Source: GCA-003244245 sp963712995 (GTDB lineage: Bacteria > Actinomycetota > Actinomycetes > Mycobacteriales > Pseudonocardiaceae). Taken from it: DNA of 64,000 bases. The DNA is taken from NCBI GenBank assembly GCA_963712995.1, contig CAVQKH010000030.1, positions 62,001-126,000 on the forward strand, given 5' to 3'. The translations under genes and the position numbers were made by a program. Below, piece after piece: positions 35,886-45,040 of this stretch (its first letter is position 1; each line of letters starts with the position of its first letter). The notes beneath the pieces were generated by a model, which was not told the DNA's origin, did not search any database, and saw only the letters and a list, made by a program, of their open reading frames with translations.

Positions 35886-37278
35886 GGCGGGCTATGGCAG
35901 CTAAGGGGATGGGGAGCCAGAGGGGGCGGTTGGCGTACTCGTAGTTGACCTCGTAGACGGCCTTGTCCAGCTCGAAGGCGCGTAGCAGGACCGCCTGCCC
36001 ACGGGGGTCCGGGGCGGCCTGCGCGTAACCGTCGCAGAAGGCGTCCTGGTTGCGGGTGGTCCATGCCTGGGTCGCCGCGGTGTGCTGCTCCGGGTCGGCG
36101 TCACCGAGCGGGATGTAGTTGGCGGCGTAGTCGAAGGAGCGCAGCATCCCCGCGACGTCGCGCAGCGTCGAAGCAGGCGCGAGGCGGGCCGCCAGCGGCG
36201 CCATCGGCTCGCCCTCGAAGTCGATCAGCACCCAACCGGTGACGCTGTGCAGCACCTGGCCGAGGTGCAGGTCGCCGTGCACCCGTTGCAGCGGCACCGA
36301 CCCGTCCAGACCGCGCACCTCGTCGTAGACGGCTCGCACCGCGTCGGCGTGCGGCGAGAGCTCCGGTACCTGTGCCAGAACACCGTCCAATCTGTGGTGC
36401 ATGCCTTTGACCAGCGCCTCGAGGTATTCGACGGGGGCGGGGGAGTGGCCCAGTGCGGTGGCCAGGTCGGTGTGCACGGCAGCCACCGCCTGGCCCAGCC
36501 GGTGCGCCTCGGCGGCGAAATCACCGCCGGCATCCGCTGGATCGGCGCGCCCTGGGCGGCCTGATCCTGCTCTGGTGAGCAGGCTCTCCGCCATCAGGTC
36601 CCGCACGCTTGCGGTCGCCATTGCCCAGCCGTCGGCGGCGTTGCCCAGGAACTCGTTCAGCATGCCGTAGGTGACCGGCGCGGACTGCAGCTCGCCCTCG
36701 ATGCTGCCCACTGGCGCTGCGATGTGGGCACAGCCCACGGAGGCCAGCGCGCGGTGCAGCTCCAGGTCGGGGCTGCGGCCTGCGGCCATCTTGCGAAACA
36801 GCTTGAGAATGTAGGCCTGCCCGTACACCAATGAGGTGTTGGACTGCTCCGCCGCGATCGGACGGGAGCGCTGGGAGGTGTCCAGCGCGACACCGGGCTC
36901 GGTGGCGAAGTGCAGCCCATCCACCACCGCGCCCTGCGCCATCAGATCCAGCAGCACTGCGGTGAGCTCGGGATCGTGCACCGCCGGGTACACCGCGTGC
37001 GCCTCGGTGGTGGCCACCCAGGCGTGCATGAGCGTCTCGGGTAGCTCGCTGCGTACGCCGAGCAGCAATTGATAACGGTCCCGGGGCTGCCGACCCTGGT
37101 CGACCTCGACGATGGCGTGTACCAGCCGGGGATTCCTCCCGGCGAGATCGGTGGCGCGCACCGGGATGACCGCACACACCGGGCGGTCCTTGCCGGCGAA
37201 CCAGCGTTGCCCGGGCAGCGCCGCCGCCAGCGAGCCAGCGATGTCCGCGAGGAGGTCATCAGCACTGATCACGGTCAA
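35875..37278 (-). CDS. mak: Maltokinase (Mak/Pep2)
   Basis: A 467-residue aminoglycoside-phosphotransferase-like kinase that converts maltose to maltose-1-phosphate with ATP, feeding GlgE. Features: N-terminal cap GQRWFAGKDRPVCAVIPV, SNTSLVYGQAYILKLFRKM with the ATP-binding Lys, and catalytic loop QRVHGDLHLGQVLHSVTGW followed by VLIDFEGEPMAPL, the metal-binding DFE. The C terminus is YEVNYEYANRPLWLPIPL, as in mycobacterial Mak. The TTG start overlaps the treS stop (TTGA), so it is translationally coupled to TreS, as in many actinobacteria. Directly downstream lies the accessory island instead of glgB. Confidence 0.95.
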   Translation of the reverse strand: MTVISADDLLADIAGSLAAALPGQRWFAGKDRPVCAVIPVRATDLAGRNPRLVHAIVEVDQGRQPRDRYQLLLGVRSELPETLMHAWVATTEAHAVYPAVHDPELTAVLLDLMAQGAVVDGLHFATEPGVALDTSQRSRPIAAEQSNTSLVYGQAYILKLFRKMAAGRSPDLELHRALASVGCAHIAAPVGSIEGELQSAPVTYGMLNEFLGNAADGWAMATASVRDLMAESLLTRAGSGRPGRADPADAGGDFAAEAHRLGQAVAAVHTDLATALGHSPAPVEYLEALVKGMHHRLDGVLAQVPELSPHADAVRAVYDEVRGLDGSVPLQRVHGDLHLGQVLHSVTGWVLIDFEGEPMAPLAARLAPASTLRDVAGMLRSFDYAANYIPLGDADPEQHTAATQAWTTRNQDAFCDGYAQAAPDPRGQAVLLRAFELDKAVYEVNYEYANRPLWLPIPLAAIARLTT

Positions 37279-39071
37279 CGTCCTGGTGTCGAAAGATCGA
37301 TCTGGAACCAGTAGAAGCCATGTCCCGGCAGCGTGAGCAGGTAGGGCAGCCGCCCGATCGGCGGGAAGCGTACGCCGCCGGTCAGCTCGATAGGAATGCC
37401 GCTCTCGTGTGCAGACAGGTCCAGCTCCACCGGCTGGGGGAAGCGGGACATGTTGTTGACGCAGATGACCAGATCGTCACCGGTCTCGTCGGCGTGGTGC
37501 CGGCGATAGGCCAGCACGCTGGGATTGGACGAGTCCAGCTCGGTGAAATCACCCAGCCCGAAGGCCGGGTGCTCGTGCCGGACCTGGATCATTCGCCGGG
37601 TCCAGTTCAGCAGCGACTGCGCCGCGGCCGCCTGGGCTTCGACGTTGACCGCCTGGTACCCGTACACCGCATCCATGATCACCGGTAGGTAGATACGGCC
37701 CGGGTCGCAGCTGGAGAATCCGGCGTTGCGGTCCGGGGTCCACTGCATCGGCGTGCGCACCGAGTCCCGGTCGCCCAGCCAGATGTTGTCCCCCATCCCG
37801 ATCTCGTCGCCGTAGTAGAGCACCGGGGAGCCGGGCAGTGACAGCAGCAGCGCGGTGAACAGCTCCAACTGGTTGCGGTCGTTGTCCAGCAGCGGCGAGA
37901 GACGTCTACGGATGCCGAGGTTCGCCCGCATCCGGGGATCCTTGACGTACTCGCTGTACATGTAGTCGCGTTCCTCGTCGGTGACCATTTCCAGGGTCAG
38001 TTCGTCGTGGTTGCGCAGGAAGATCCCCCACTGGGCGTTGGCCGGAATCGCCGGCGTCTGGGCGAGGATCTCCGAGATCGGGAACCGGGATTCCCGGCGG
38101 ACCGCCATGAAAATGCGCGGCATCAGCGGGAAATGGAATGCCATGTGAGCTTCATCACCGCCCACCGCGGGGTCGCCGAAATACTCCACCACGTCGGCGG
38201 GCCACTGGTTGGCCTCAGCCAGCAGCACCCGGTCCGGGTATTCGTCGTCGACCACCTTGCGGCAGCGCCTGAGGAACTCGTGGGTGCGCGGCAGATTCTC
38301 GCAGTTGGTGCCCTCCTCCTCGAACAGGTAGGGCACCGCGTCCAGCCGGAAACCGTCGATGCCCAGATCCAGCCAGAACCGCAGCACGTCGATCATCGCC
38401 TCACCGACCTCGGGATTGTCGTAGTTGAGGTCGGGCTGGTGGGAGAAGAACCGGTGCCAGTAGAACTGTCCGCGCACCGGGTCATACGTCCAGTTCGACG
38501 TCTCGGTGTCGACGAAGATGACCCGCGCTTCCGGGTAGGCGGTGTCGTCATCACGCCAGACGTAGAAGTCCCCGTATGGCCCTTGCGGGTCACGGCGGGA
38601 TTCCTGGAACCACGGGTGCTGGTCGGAGGTGTGGTTCATGACCAGGTCGGTGATCACTCGAATGCCCCGCTTGTGCGCCTCGTCGAGCAACACCACGAAA
38701 TCCTCGACAGCACCGAACTCGGGCAGCACCGCCCGGAAGTCGGAGATGTCGTAACCGCCGTCGCGCAGCGGTGAGGCATAGAACGGCGGCAGCCACAGGC
38801 AGTCGATACCCAGCCACTCCAGGTAGTCCAGTTTCTCGGTCAGGCCGATCAGGTCACCGGTGCCGTTGCCGTCGTGGTCGCGGAACGCCCGAACCAGCAC
38901 CTCGTAGAAGATCGCCCGCTTGTACCAGCGCGGATCGGCAGGGGCGGCTTCGGCGTGCTCGAAGTCCTCAGCCTGCGGTTCGACCAGGTACCCGTCGGGC
39001 AGCACCGCCTCACCGGTGTGCGGGACGCCTTCCAGGTCTGGGTTGCCCTCGGTGCGTAGTTCGGCGGACAT
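37275..39071 (-). CDS. treS: Trehalose synthase (maltose alpha-D-glucosyltransferase)
   Basis: A protein of about 598 residues starting at ATG 39071. It interconverts trehalose and maltose. The GH13 motifs are in order: DLVMNHTSDQHPWFQ, GIDGFRLDAVPYLFEEEG (nucleophile Asp), ADVVEYF following the acid Glu in LLAEANQWP, and IFLRNHDELTLEM with the third Asp. The N terminus DPRWYKRAIFYEVLVRAFRD and the short C-terminal beta domain are typical of TreS. It is the first gene of the treS-mak pair and is transcribed divergently from the Rieske oxygenase gene. It supplies maltose to the GlgE pathway. Confidence 0.96.
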   Translation of the reverse strand: MSAELRTEGNPDLEGVPHTGEAVLPDGYLVEPQAEDFEHAEAAPADPRWYKRAIFYEVLVRAFRDHDGNGTGDLIGLTEKLDYLEWLGIDCLWLPPFYASPLRDGGYDISDFRAVLPEFGAVEDFVVLLDEAHKRGIRVITDLVMNHTSDQHPWFQESRRDPQGPYGDFYVWRDDDTAYPEARVIFVDTETSNWTYDPVRGQFYWHRFFSHQPDLNYDNPEVGEAMIDVLRFWLDLGIDGFRLDAVPYLFEEEGTNCENLPRTHEFLRRCRKVVDDEYPDRVLLAEANQWPADVVEYFGDPAVGGDEAHMAFHFPLMPRIFMAVRRESRFPISEILAQTPAIPANAQWGIFLRNHDELTLEMVTDEERDYMYSEYVKDPRMRANLGIRRRLSPLLDNDRNQLELFTALLLSLPGSPVLYYGDEIGMGDNIWLGDRDSVRTPMQWTPDRNAGFSSCDPGRIYLPVIMDAVYGYQAVNVEAQAAAAQSLLNWTRRMIQVRHEHPAFGLGDFTELDSSNPSVLAYRRHHADETGDDLVICVNNMSRFPQPVELDLSAHESGIPIELTGGVRFPPIGRLPYLLTLPGHGFYWFQIDLSTPGR

Positions 39072-39273
39072 CAGTGCGCGACTCCAGGGACGGGTTGCTG
39101 CGCTGGCAAGGGTGGCGGTCTTCTCAGTCGTACCGCCCCGAGCCGGTCGGCGCAAAGGGAGGTACCGTCCGGGACTCTGACGGGTGGTCTGGACGCCGGA
39201 TGCAGTTGCTCATCGGAAACCGAATGGCGGGGTGGATCCGAACGGCGTACGTGACCGGAAGGGGTGCCTGACG

Positions 39274-40266
39274 ATGGTGAGTGATCGATTTCCGCTGCGT
39301 CGGCTGCCGGTGTGGACCTGGGCGGATCAGCAGCCGACCTGGCGGGAGGCCCGGCCCGGTCTGATCGAGGCGGCGCTCAAACGGGCGCACGCCCGCCCGT
39401 CGGGCAACTGGTACGTGCTCGCGGCGAGCAGGGAGGTCCGCGCCGACGCGCCGTTCGGGCGCACCATCGCGGGTGTGGAGGTGGTGGCCTGGCGCACCCC
39501 CGACGGCGGCTTGCATGCCGGCCCTGGTGAGTGCCCGCATCTCGGCGCGCCCCTGTGCCGCGCGGCGGTGGCCGGTGGGGAGTTGGTGTGCCGCTGGCAC
39601 GGCTTGGCGATCGGGGCCCGCGGGGTGCCGGGCTGGGAGCCCTTCCCTGCGCACGACGACGGGGTGTTGGCCTGGGTGCGGCTGGACTCGGTCGGCGGGG
39701 AAGACCCGCTGCCCGCCCCGGTGCTGCCGCGCCGGCCTGACCCGCAGACCAGCATGGACGCGGTCTACACCGGGATCGGACGTTGCGAGCCGGAGGACGT
39801 GATCGCCAACCGGCTCGACCCGTGGCACGGCAGCTGGTTCCATCCGTATTCGTTCGTGGGCCTGCGCGTGGTGGAGGTACCCGGAAACGACACTGCGGAC
39901 GTGGACCGGTTCGTGGTGGACGTCGCTTTCCGGCTCACCAAGCGGGTGGGGGTTCCGGTGCGGGCCGCGTTCAGCTGCCCCGACCCGCGGACGGTGGTGA
40001 TGGACATCCTGGAGGGCGAGGGCGCCGGCAGCGTCGTCGAAACCCACGCCGTGCCCTTGGGCGTCGACGAGTCCGGTCATCCCCGCACCGCGGTCATCGA
40101 GGCGACCATCGCCAGCTCACCCCGTCCAGGCTTCGCCGTCGCCCGCCGCGGCGCCCCCCTGATGCGCCCTGCCATGCGCTGGGCCGCCGCCCGCCTCTGG
40201 CGCGACGACCTCGCCTATGCCCAACGCCGCTACACCCTCCGCACCACCGGCCGCTGGCCAGGCTGA
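39274..40266 (+). CDS. Rieske non-haem iron oxygenase (DUF5914 type)
   Basis: A protein of about 330 residues. ATG 39274 follows GGAAGGGG at about 9 bases. The N-terminal Rieske cluster ligands are seen as CPH in GECPHLGAPL and CRWH in GELVCRWHGLA, giving a C-x-H ... C-x2-H [2Fe-2S] site. The mononuclear iron motif NRLDPWHGSWFHPYSF supplies Asp, His and His. The C-terminal part matches DUF5914-type proteins. Such proteins occur near carotenoid genes in actinomycetes, and here CrtU/CrtT-like genes face it across a bidirectional hairpin. A hydroxylating or ketolating role in carotenoid tailoring is inferred. A reductase partner is not encoded nearby. Confidence 0.82.
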   Translation: MVSDRFPLRRLPVWTWADQQPTWREARPGLIEAALKRAHARPSGNWYVLAASREVRADAPFGRTIAGVEVVAWRTPDGGLHAGPGECPHLGAPLCRAAVAGGELVCRWHGLAIGARGVPGWEPFPAHDDGVLAWVRLDSVGGEDPLPAPVLPRRPDPQTSMDAVYTGIGRCEPEDVIANRLDPWHGSWFHPYSFVGLRVVEVPGNDTADVDRFVVDVAFRLTKRVGVPVRAAFSCPDPRTVVMDILEGEGAGSVVETHAVPLGVDESGHPRTAVIEATIASSPRPGFAVARRGAPLMRPAMRWAAARLWRDDLAYAQRRYTLRTTGRWPG

Positions 40267-40270
40267 CCCC

Positions 40271-40306
40271 AATGTTGCGTCCCAATGTTGCGTCCCAATG
40301 TTGCGT
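40271..40306. repeat. 13-bp tandem repeat, nearly three copies
   Basis: The unit aatgttgcgtccc occurs at 40271 and 40284, with a partial copy from 40297 that runs into the hairpin at 40303. It sits between the stop of the Rieske gene and the hairpin. Confidence 0.8.
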
Positions 40307-40365
40307 TCTGGGGACAGACTGCAGTAATCAGGCCCGGAATTACTGGCAGTCTGTCCCCAGAACGC
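40303..40365. terminator. Long dispersed-family hairpin between convergent genes
   Basis: gcgttctggggacagactgc (40303-40322) pairs perfectly with gcagtctgtccccagaacgc (40346-40365), and the inner agtaat/attact extends the stem around a short loop. A nearly identical copy lies at 42847-42908 and a variant at 60272-60336. The position between two convergent genes fits a bidirectional terminator. Confidence 0.75.
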
Positions 40366-40500
40366 GTGTGGTCAACCCTTGCGGTGAGCTCGGAGATATT
40401 CCTCGAGCTGGCGGGCTTGCTCGTGCTCACCCAGCGTGTGCGCGAGGACGTCCGCGGCGCGGGGAACCGCTGCAGGCGCGATCACGAACAAGACCGGGTC

Positions 40501-42117
40501 TCAGGTGAAGCGAGCGGCGACGGCGCGCAGCGGGGCCAGCCGGCCCCGGGTCGGGACTGTCCACAGCGGGTGCCCACGCAAGCCCCAGCCGGCCAGCAGC
40601 GTGTTGGCGGCGAGCAGCCCGCTGGTTGCGGCGCGTTCCATCAGCGCGACGGGCAGATCCACCCGGGTGAGGTCGCCGGCGAGCACCACGGCCGGATCGG
40701 GGGTGGTGACGGTGGGCCGGTCGGTGAAGGTTCCCGGCGCGAACAGTGGGCAGTCGGCCTGCACCTCGTGGCGCTCGTCGACGATGGTGGCGTCGGCGGT
40801 CTCCGGGTAGATGCGCCACAGCTGTTCGAGCAGTTGGCGCTTGGCCTGTTCCGGGTCTGTGGTCAGCGCATAGGCATGCAGTTCCACCACGGAACCGCCG
40901 GTGCGGCGTGCCCAGCGGGCCGCTTCGCCCTCGAAGCGCTCCAGCACGCTGACGTTGTCCAGCGGGCCGAACCCGCTGGTGCCGAGGAAACCCGGCCGGT
41001 CGGGGCGCACCGGTCGGTCCAGCCACAGCCGGGACACCAGGAACGGCGGGGCGGTCCGCAACCGCGCGATGCGTTCCCGCCAGGGCACCTCCCCGAGCTC
41101 CGGTGACGCAGTGAGCAGTGCCTGCAACCCGGTTACATCAGTGGCGAGCACCACGGCGTCGACCTCGTCCCGGTCCCCGCCGGCGTGTACTGCGAAGCGG
41201 CGCTCCAGCCCGGGTGCCACCTGCTCGACGGCGACGCCGACCTTGACCACCACGCCGAGTTCGGCCAGGTAATCGCCCATGGGTTCCCACAGCGCCTGGG
41301 GGAACGGCTCCGCAGTCACGTCGAACACCAGGCCCTCGGCCGAGCCCAGGAAGTAGATGTGGAACATGGTGGCCAGCTCAGCCGCTGAGAGCTCCCGGGG
41401 ATCGGCGAAGAAGCTGCGGGAGAACACCGAGAACGCCAGGTGCCGGGCCGCGTCCGGGAAGCGCACCCGTTCCAGGAAGCTCATCGCGTCCTGGTCGTCC
41501 AGCCGGTGGTACACCTCCGGGACCGACACGTCCACCAGCGGCAGCGCGGCCACCGGGTCGATCCGGGTGATCAGATCCCGTAACGGGAACGTGGGGCTGA
41601 GCAGCGCGAAGGCCAGTGCGTTCCACGGTGGCGTGCGCGGCAGACCCTGGAAGGTGTCCCGATGACCGTCGGAGTCGACCAGCGGGTAGTCGGTCATCGG
41701 GACCAGCGCTCGGCCCAGTGGATCGGCCCGGCGCAGCAGCGCCCGCAGGTTGTAGTACTGCCGGAAGAACGCATGGAACCCGCGGCTCATGGTGACCGCG
41801 GATCCGTCTGCCAGGGTGGTCGGCCAGCCGCGCAGCCGGCCGCCGAGCTGGTGCTGCCGTTCCAGCAGTTGCACCTGCACGCCGCGCTCGGCCAGCGCCA
41901 CGGCGGCCGCGATGCCGGCGATCCCGCCGCCGATGACAGCTACCCGGGGCGGTGGCCCCTCGGGTCGGGGCCGGCCGCCCCGCGGCGGGTGCAGTACGGC
42001 CCGCCGATCCCGGCCCGGCCGCTGCCCACCGCCGCTGCGCGGCGTCATGTGGTTGCCGCTGCGCGGCGTCATGTGGTTGCCGTTGAACGGCGCCATCTGG
42101 CCGTTGCGCGGCGTCAT
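40501..42117 (-). CDS. crtU: CrtU-like carotenoid desaturase/methyltransferase (FAD)
   Basis: A protein of about 538 residues. After a repetitive N-terminal leader with MTPRSGNH repeats, an FAD-binding motif VAVIGGGIAGIAAAVALAER appears, then MSRGFHAFFRQYYNLRALL, FPDAARHLAFSVFSRSFFAD and ELATMFHIYFLGSAEGL. These blocks are hallmarks of CrtU, the enzyme that converts beta-ionone rings to aromatic end groups (isorenieratene pathway). The ATG at 42117 overlaps the stop of the methyltransferase gene (ATGA). No phytoene synthase, desaturase or cyclase gene is in the window, so the carotenoid substrate must come from elsewhere. Related amine-oxidase-type desaturases are an alternative call. Confidence 0.78.
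   Translation of the reverse strand: MTPRNGQMAPFNGNHMTPRSGNHMTPRSGGGQRPGRDRRAVLHPPRGGRPRPEGPPPRVAVIGGGIAGIAAAVALAERGVQVQLLERQHQLGGRLRGWPTTLADGSAVTMSRGFHAFFRQYYNLRALLRRADPLGRALVPMTDYPLVDSDGHRDTFQGLPRTPPWNALAFALLSPTFPLRDLITRIDPVAALPLVDVSVPEVYHRLDDQDAMSFLERVRFPDAARHLAFSVFSRSFFADPRELSAAELATMFHIYFLGSAEGLVFDVTAEPFPQALWEPMGDYLAELGVVVKVGVAVEQVAPGLERRFAVHAGGDRDEVDAVVLATDVTGLQALLTASPELGEVPWRERIARLRTAPPFLVSRLWLDRPVRPDRPGFLGTSGFGPLDNVSVLERFEGEAARWARRTGGSVVELHAYALTTDPEQAKRQLLEQLWRIYPETADATIVDERHEVQADCPLFAPGTFTDRPTVTTPDPAVVLAGDLTRVDLPVALMERAATSGLLAANTLLAGWGLRGHPLWTVPTRGRLAPLRAVAARFT
42031..42117. repeat. 24-bp tandem repeat in the crtU-like 5' end
   Basis: gccgctgcgcggcgtcatgt (plus ggtt) repeats exactly at 42031-42054 and 42055-42078, with two degenerate copies up to the start codon. 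It encodes the MTPRSGNH leader repeats on the minus strand. Confidence 0.8.
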
Positions 42118-42815
42118 CGGGGGCGCCTGGCTACGACGGTGTGCACGATGCCGCGTTCCCAGCCGGGCATCGTGTCGATACTGGCGTCGACCAGGCCGTG
42201 CCTGCCCAGCCGGGCGGCCAGCGCGTCGACGGTGTCGAAACGCAGCACGCTGCGCCACAGGTAACGGTAGAGCCCAGCCCGGCCGGTGACCACCTTCCCG
42301 GCCGGGATGATCACGCTCCAGCACACTGCGGTCCAGATCGCCCGGCTGCGCGCCCGGCCGTCCAGTGCGTAGTCGTGCACTCCCAGCGGTGCGCCTGGCG
42401 CCAGCTGCTCGCACAACCCGGCCAGCACCGGGTCCGGATCCGGAAGATTGCGCACCAGGTACGCGGCGAAGATCCCATCGAAGGGACCGTGTACCCCGGC
42501 TTCGGCGAGCTCTTCGGCCTGGGCATGCACGAACGACACCCGGGCCGGCCAGTCGGCCTGCCTGGCTTTGGCGAGCATGCCGGCCGATCCGTCCACCGCG
42601 GTGATCCGCGCCTTCGGCGCCGCCGCCAGCAACGCCAACGTCGATGCTCCGGTCCCGCAACCCAGGTCCAGCAGGTGCAGCCCGGCGCCCGCGCCCGGCA
42701 GCCGCATCCGGCGCGCGGAGCTGGCCAAGTTGCGGTAGTAGCCCGGGCTGGCGCCGACCAGCCGGTCGTAGCTGGCCGCGGCTACGTCGAATTCCCCTGT
42801 TACGTCGATCGTCAC
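42114..42815 (-). CDS. Class I methyltransferase (CrtT-like)
   Basis: A 233-residue UbiE-type SAM methyltransferase. It has FDVAAASYDRLVGASPGYYR at the N terminus, SAM loop HLLDLGCGTGASTLAL, acidic ITAVDGSAGM and the motif GIFAAYLVRNLPDPD. It is followed by the crtU-like gene with an ATGA overlap. In streptomycete isorenieratene clusters a methyltransferase named CrtT is encoded next to CrtU, so this is probably its counterpart. Whether it methylates a carotenoid or another lipid-like substrate is unproven. It lies directly downstream of glgE, separated by a hairpin. Confidence 0.75.
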   Translation of the reverse strand: MTIDVTGEFDVAAASYDRLVGASPGYYRNLASSARRMRLPGAGAGLHLLDLGCGTGASTLALLAAAPKARITAVDGSAGMLAKARQADWPARVSFVHAQAEELAEAGVHGPFDGIFAAYLVRNLPDPDPVLAGLCEQLAPGAPLGVHDYALDGRARSRAIWTAVCWSVIIPAGKVVTGRAGLYRYLWRSVLRFDTVDALAARLGRHGLVDASIDTMPGWERGIVHTVVARRPR

Positions 42816-42846
42816 ACTTGGCAGCCTACGGCTGCCCCAGCTCGGT

Positions 42847-42908
42847 GCGTTCTGGGGACAGACTGCACTAATCGAGCCCCGAATTACTGCAGTCTGTCCC
42901 CAGAACGC
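42847..42908. terminator. Second copy of the dispersed hairpin, at the glgE 3' end
   Basis: gcgttctggggacagactgc (42847 on) pairs with gcagtctgtccccagaacgc (ending 42908). The arms are identical to the copy at 40303-40365; only the loop differs. The glgE stop codon lies inside the stem, so the hairpin overlaps the last codons and likely terminates glgE transcription. Confidence 0.75.
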
Positions 42909-44872
42909 GGGGAAAGGGCGAGGATATGGGCGACCGCGCGCCAGGGTTGTAGTTGCACGAAGTTGGCCTCGGTCCAGTTGTAGGTTTCGCCGCTGACTTC
43001 GTCGTGCACGTCTAGGCGATCTGACGAGTCGATGCCCAGCGTGGGCAGGTCCAGCCGGACCGTCCCGCTGACCGTGTTGAACGGGTCCAGAGTGATCACA
43101 CAGATCACGGTGTCACCGGTCACCGGATCGGTCTTGGAAAAAGCCAGTAGCCAGTCGCTGTCGACCTGATGAAACTGCAAGTTACGCAGCTGCTGCAGGG
43201 CCGGATGGGCTTTGCGGATCGCGTTGAGTCGGGTGATCCACGGTTCCAGTGACCGGCCCTGGGCCAGCGCGGCGGCGAAGTCCCTGGGGCGCAGCTGGTA
43301 CTTCTCGCTGTCGAGGTATTCCTCGCTGCCCGGCGCTACCGGTGTGTTCTCGAAGAGTTCGAAGCCGGAGTAGACACCCCAGGAAGGCGAGAGCGTGGCG
43401 GCCAGGGCGGCCCGGATGGCGAACATGCCCGGACCGCCCTGCTGCAGGGACTCGTGCAGGATGTCCGGGGTGTTGACGAAGAAGTTCGGTCGGCATTCGT
43501 CCGCCCTGGAGGCCAGCTCCAGGGCATAGTCGGTGATCTCCTGCTTGCCGGTGCGCCAGGTGAAGTAGGTGTAGGACTGGGTGAAACCCAGCCGGGCCAG
43601 CCCGTAGAGCCGAGCCGGCCGGGTGAACGCCTCGGCCAGGAACAGCACATCCGGGTACCGGTCCTTGACCTGCCAGATCAGCCAATGCCAGAAGTCCGGC
43701 GGCTTGGTGTGCGGGTTGTCCACCCGGAAGATCCGCACACCGCGCTCCACCCAGAACACCAACACCCGCAGCATCTCCAGGTAGCTGCCGCGGGGGTCGG
43801 TGTCGAAGTTGAGCGGGTAGATGTCCTGGTAGCGCTTGGGGGGGTTCTCCGCGTAGGCGATGCTGCCGTCCGGGCGGGTGGTGAACCACTCCTGGTGCTC
43901 CTTGGCCCACGGGTGATCCGGCGCGCACTGCAGCGCGAAGTCCAGCGCGACCTCCATGCCGAGCTCGCGAGCCCGCGCGACGAAGGCCCCGAAGTCTTCG
44001 AAGGTGCCCAACGGGGGATGTATCGCGTCGTGCCCGCCCTCGACCGAACCGATCGCCCAGGGGGAGCCGACAACGTCGGGCCCGGCATCCGTGACGTTGT
44101 TCGGGCCCTTGCGGTTCACCTCGCCGATCGGGTGGATCGGTGGCAGGTACACCACGTCGAAGCCCATCCCAGCGATCCGGTCCAGCTCAGCGCTGGCGGT
44201 GGCGAAGGTGCCGTGCACCGGGTTGCCCTGGGCGTCCCACCCCCCGGTGGAGCGCGGGAAGAACTCGTACCACGAGCTGAACAGGGCCCGGGGGCGGTCC
44301 ACCCACACCTTGTGCGAAGGACCCCGGGTGATCAGGTCACGGAGTGGGTCGGCGGTCAGGATCTGGATCACCGGTGCGGCGAGCGCCGGCCCGACCCGCT
44401 CGTCGAGCCGGCGACTGGTGTCCCGCAATGCCGCCGCCGCTGCGCTCAGCGCCGACCGGTTGATCTGCTGGCTGGGACGCCGGGCGGCTCTCTCCAGCAG
44501 CCGAGCGCCGGTGATCAGGTCGTTCTCCAGCTCAGCCACGGCCTGACCAGCGTCGATCTTCACCTCGATCGCGTGCTGCCAGGTCTGCCACGGATCGGCC
44601 CAGCCATCCACCCGGAAGCTCCACCAACCCACGTGATCGGCCACCACGGTGGCGACGAACCGGTCGGTGCCCGGCACTCCGGGCCGCATCCGGACCTGGC
44701 TGGCCGGCTTGTTGCCGGGGCCGCGCCAGACCACCGTGGCGCCGACCGCGTCGTGCCCCTCGCGCCACACCGTGGCCTCGATCGGCACGTGTTCCCCGAC
44801 CACCGCCTTGCTGGGGTACCTTCCCCGCGAGACCTCGGGCGTCACCTCGTCAATGGCGATTCGACCACTCAC
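42884..44872 (-). CDS. glgE: Alpha-1,4-glucan:maltose-1-phosphate maltosyltransferase
   Basis: A protein of about 662 residues, standard for GlgE. GTG 44872 is chosen because GAAGAGG precedes it and the family N terminus SGRIAIDEVTPEVSRGRYPS begins there. It extends alpha-1,4-glucan from maltose-1-phosphate, releasing phosphate. Motifs: DVVYLPPIHPIGEVNRKGPN, the nucleophile Asp in IFRVDNPHTKPPDFW, the acid Glu in VLFLAEAFTRP, and FFVNTPDILHESLQ. Its substrate is made by TreS and Mak, encoded 4-7 kb downstream on the same strand beyond inserted carotenoid-type genes. The 3' end lies in a dispersed hairpin. Confidence 0.96.
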   Translation of the reverse strand: MSGRIAIDEVTPEVSRGRYPSKAVVGEHVPIEATVWREGHDAVGATVVWRGPGNKPASQVRMRPGVPGTDRFVATVVADHVGWWSFRVDGWADPWQTWQHAIEVKIDAGQAVAELENDLITGARLLERAARRPSQQINRSALSAAAAALRDTSRRLDERVGPALAAPVIQILTADPLRDLITRGPSHKVWVDRPRALFSSWYEFFPRSTGGWDAQGNPVHGTFATASAELDRIAGMGFDVVYLPPIHPIGEVNRKGPNNVTDAGPDVVGSPWAIGSVEGGHDAIHPPLGTFEDFGAFVARARELGMEVALDFALQCAPDHPWAKEHQEWFTTRPDGSIAYAENPPKRYQDIYPLNFDTDPRGSYLEMLRVLVFWVERGVRIFRVDNPHTKPPDFWHWLIWQVKDRYPDVLFLAEAFTRPARLYGLARLGFTQSYTYFTWRTGKQEITDYALELASRADECRPNFFVNTPDILHESLQQGGPGMFAIRAALAATLSPSWGVYSGFELFENTPVAPGSEEYLDSEKYQLRPRDFAAALAQGRSLEPWITRLNAIRKAHPALQQLRNLQFHQVDSDWLLAFSKTDPVTGDTVICVITLDPFNTVSGTVRLDLPTLGIDSSDRLDVHDEVSGETYNWTEANFVQLQPWRAVAHILALSPRSGDRLQ

Positions 44873-45040
44873 CGCTGCCTCTTCCCGGTCGGCTCCCACA
44901 CCGCCCCATAGTCTGCCGCGTGCGGGCCGTTGATGCGCGCCGACCTGCGACCTGTGACCGCAAAGTGGTGGCCTTGCCGCTGACGTAAACGTCTTGCAAA
45001 ATCCTCCCGGAGGTGCGCTCAGCAAGGATAGAGTCCGCAC

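Noticed and set aside
39124..40080. Open frame of 318 codons antisense to the Rieske oxygenase gene
   Set aside because: The opposite strand has clear Rieske and iron-binding motifs; this frame is unstructured and His/Arg/Pro-rich.
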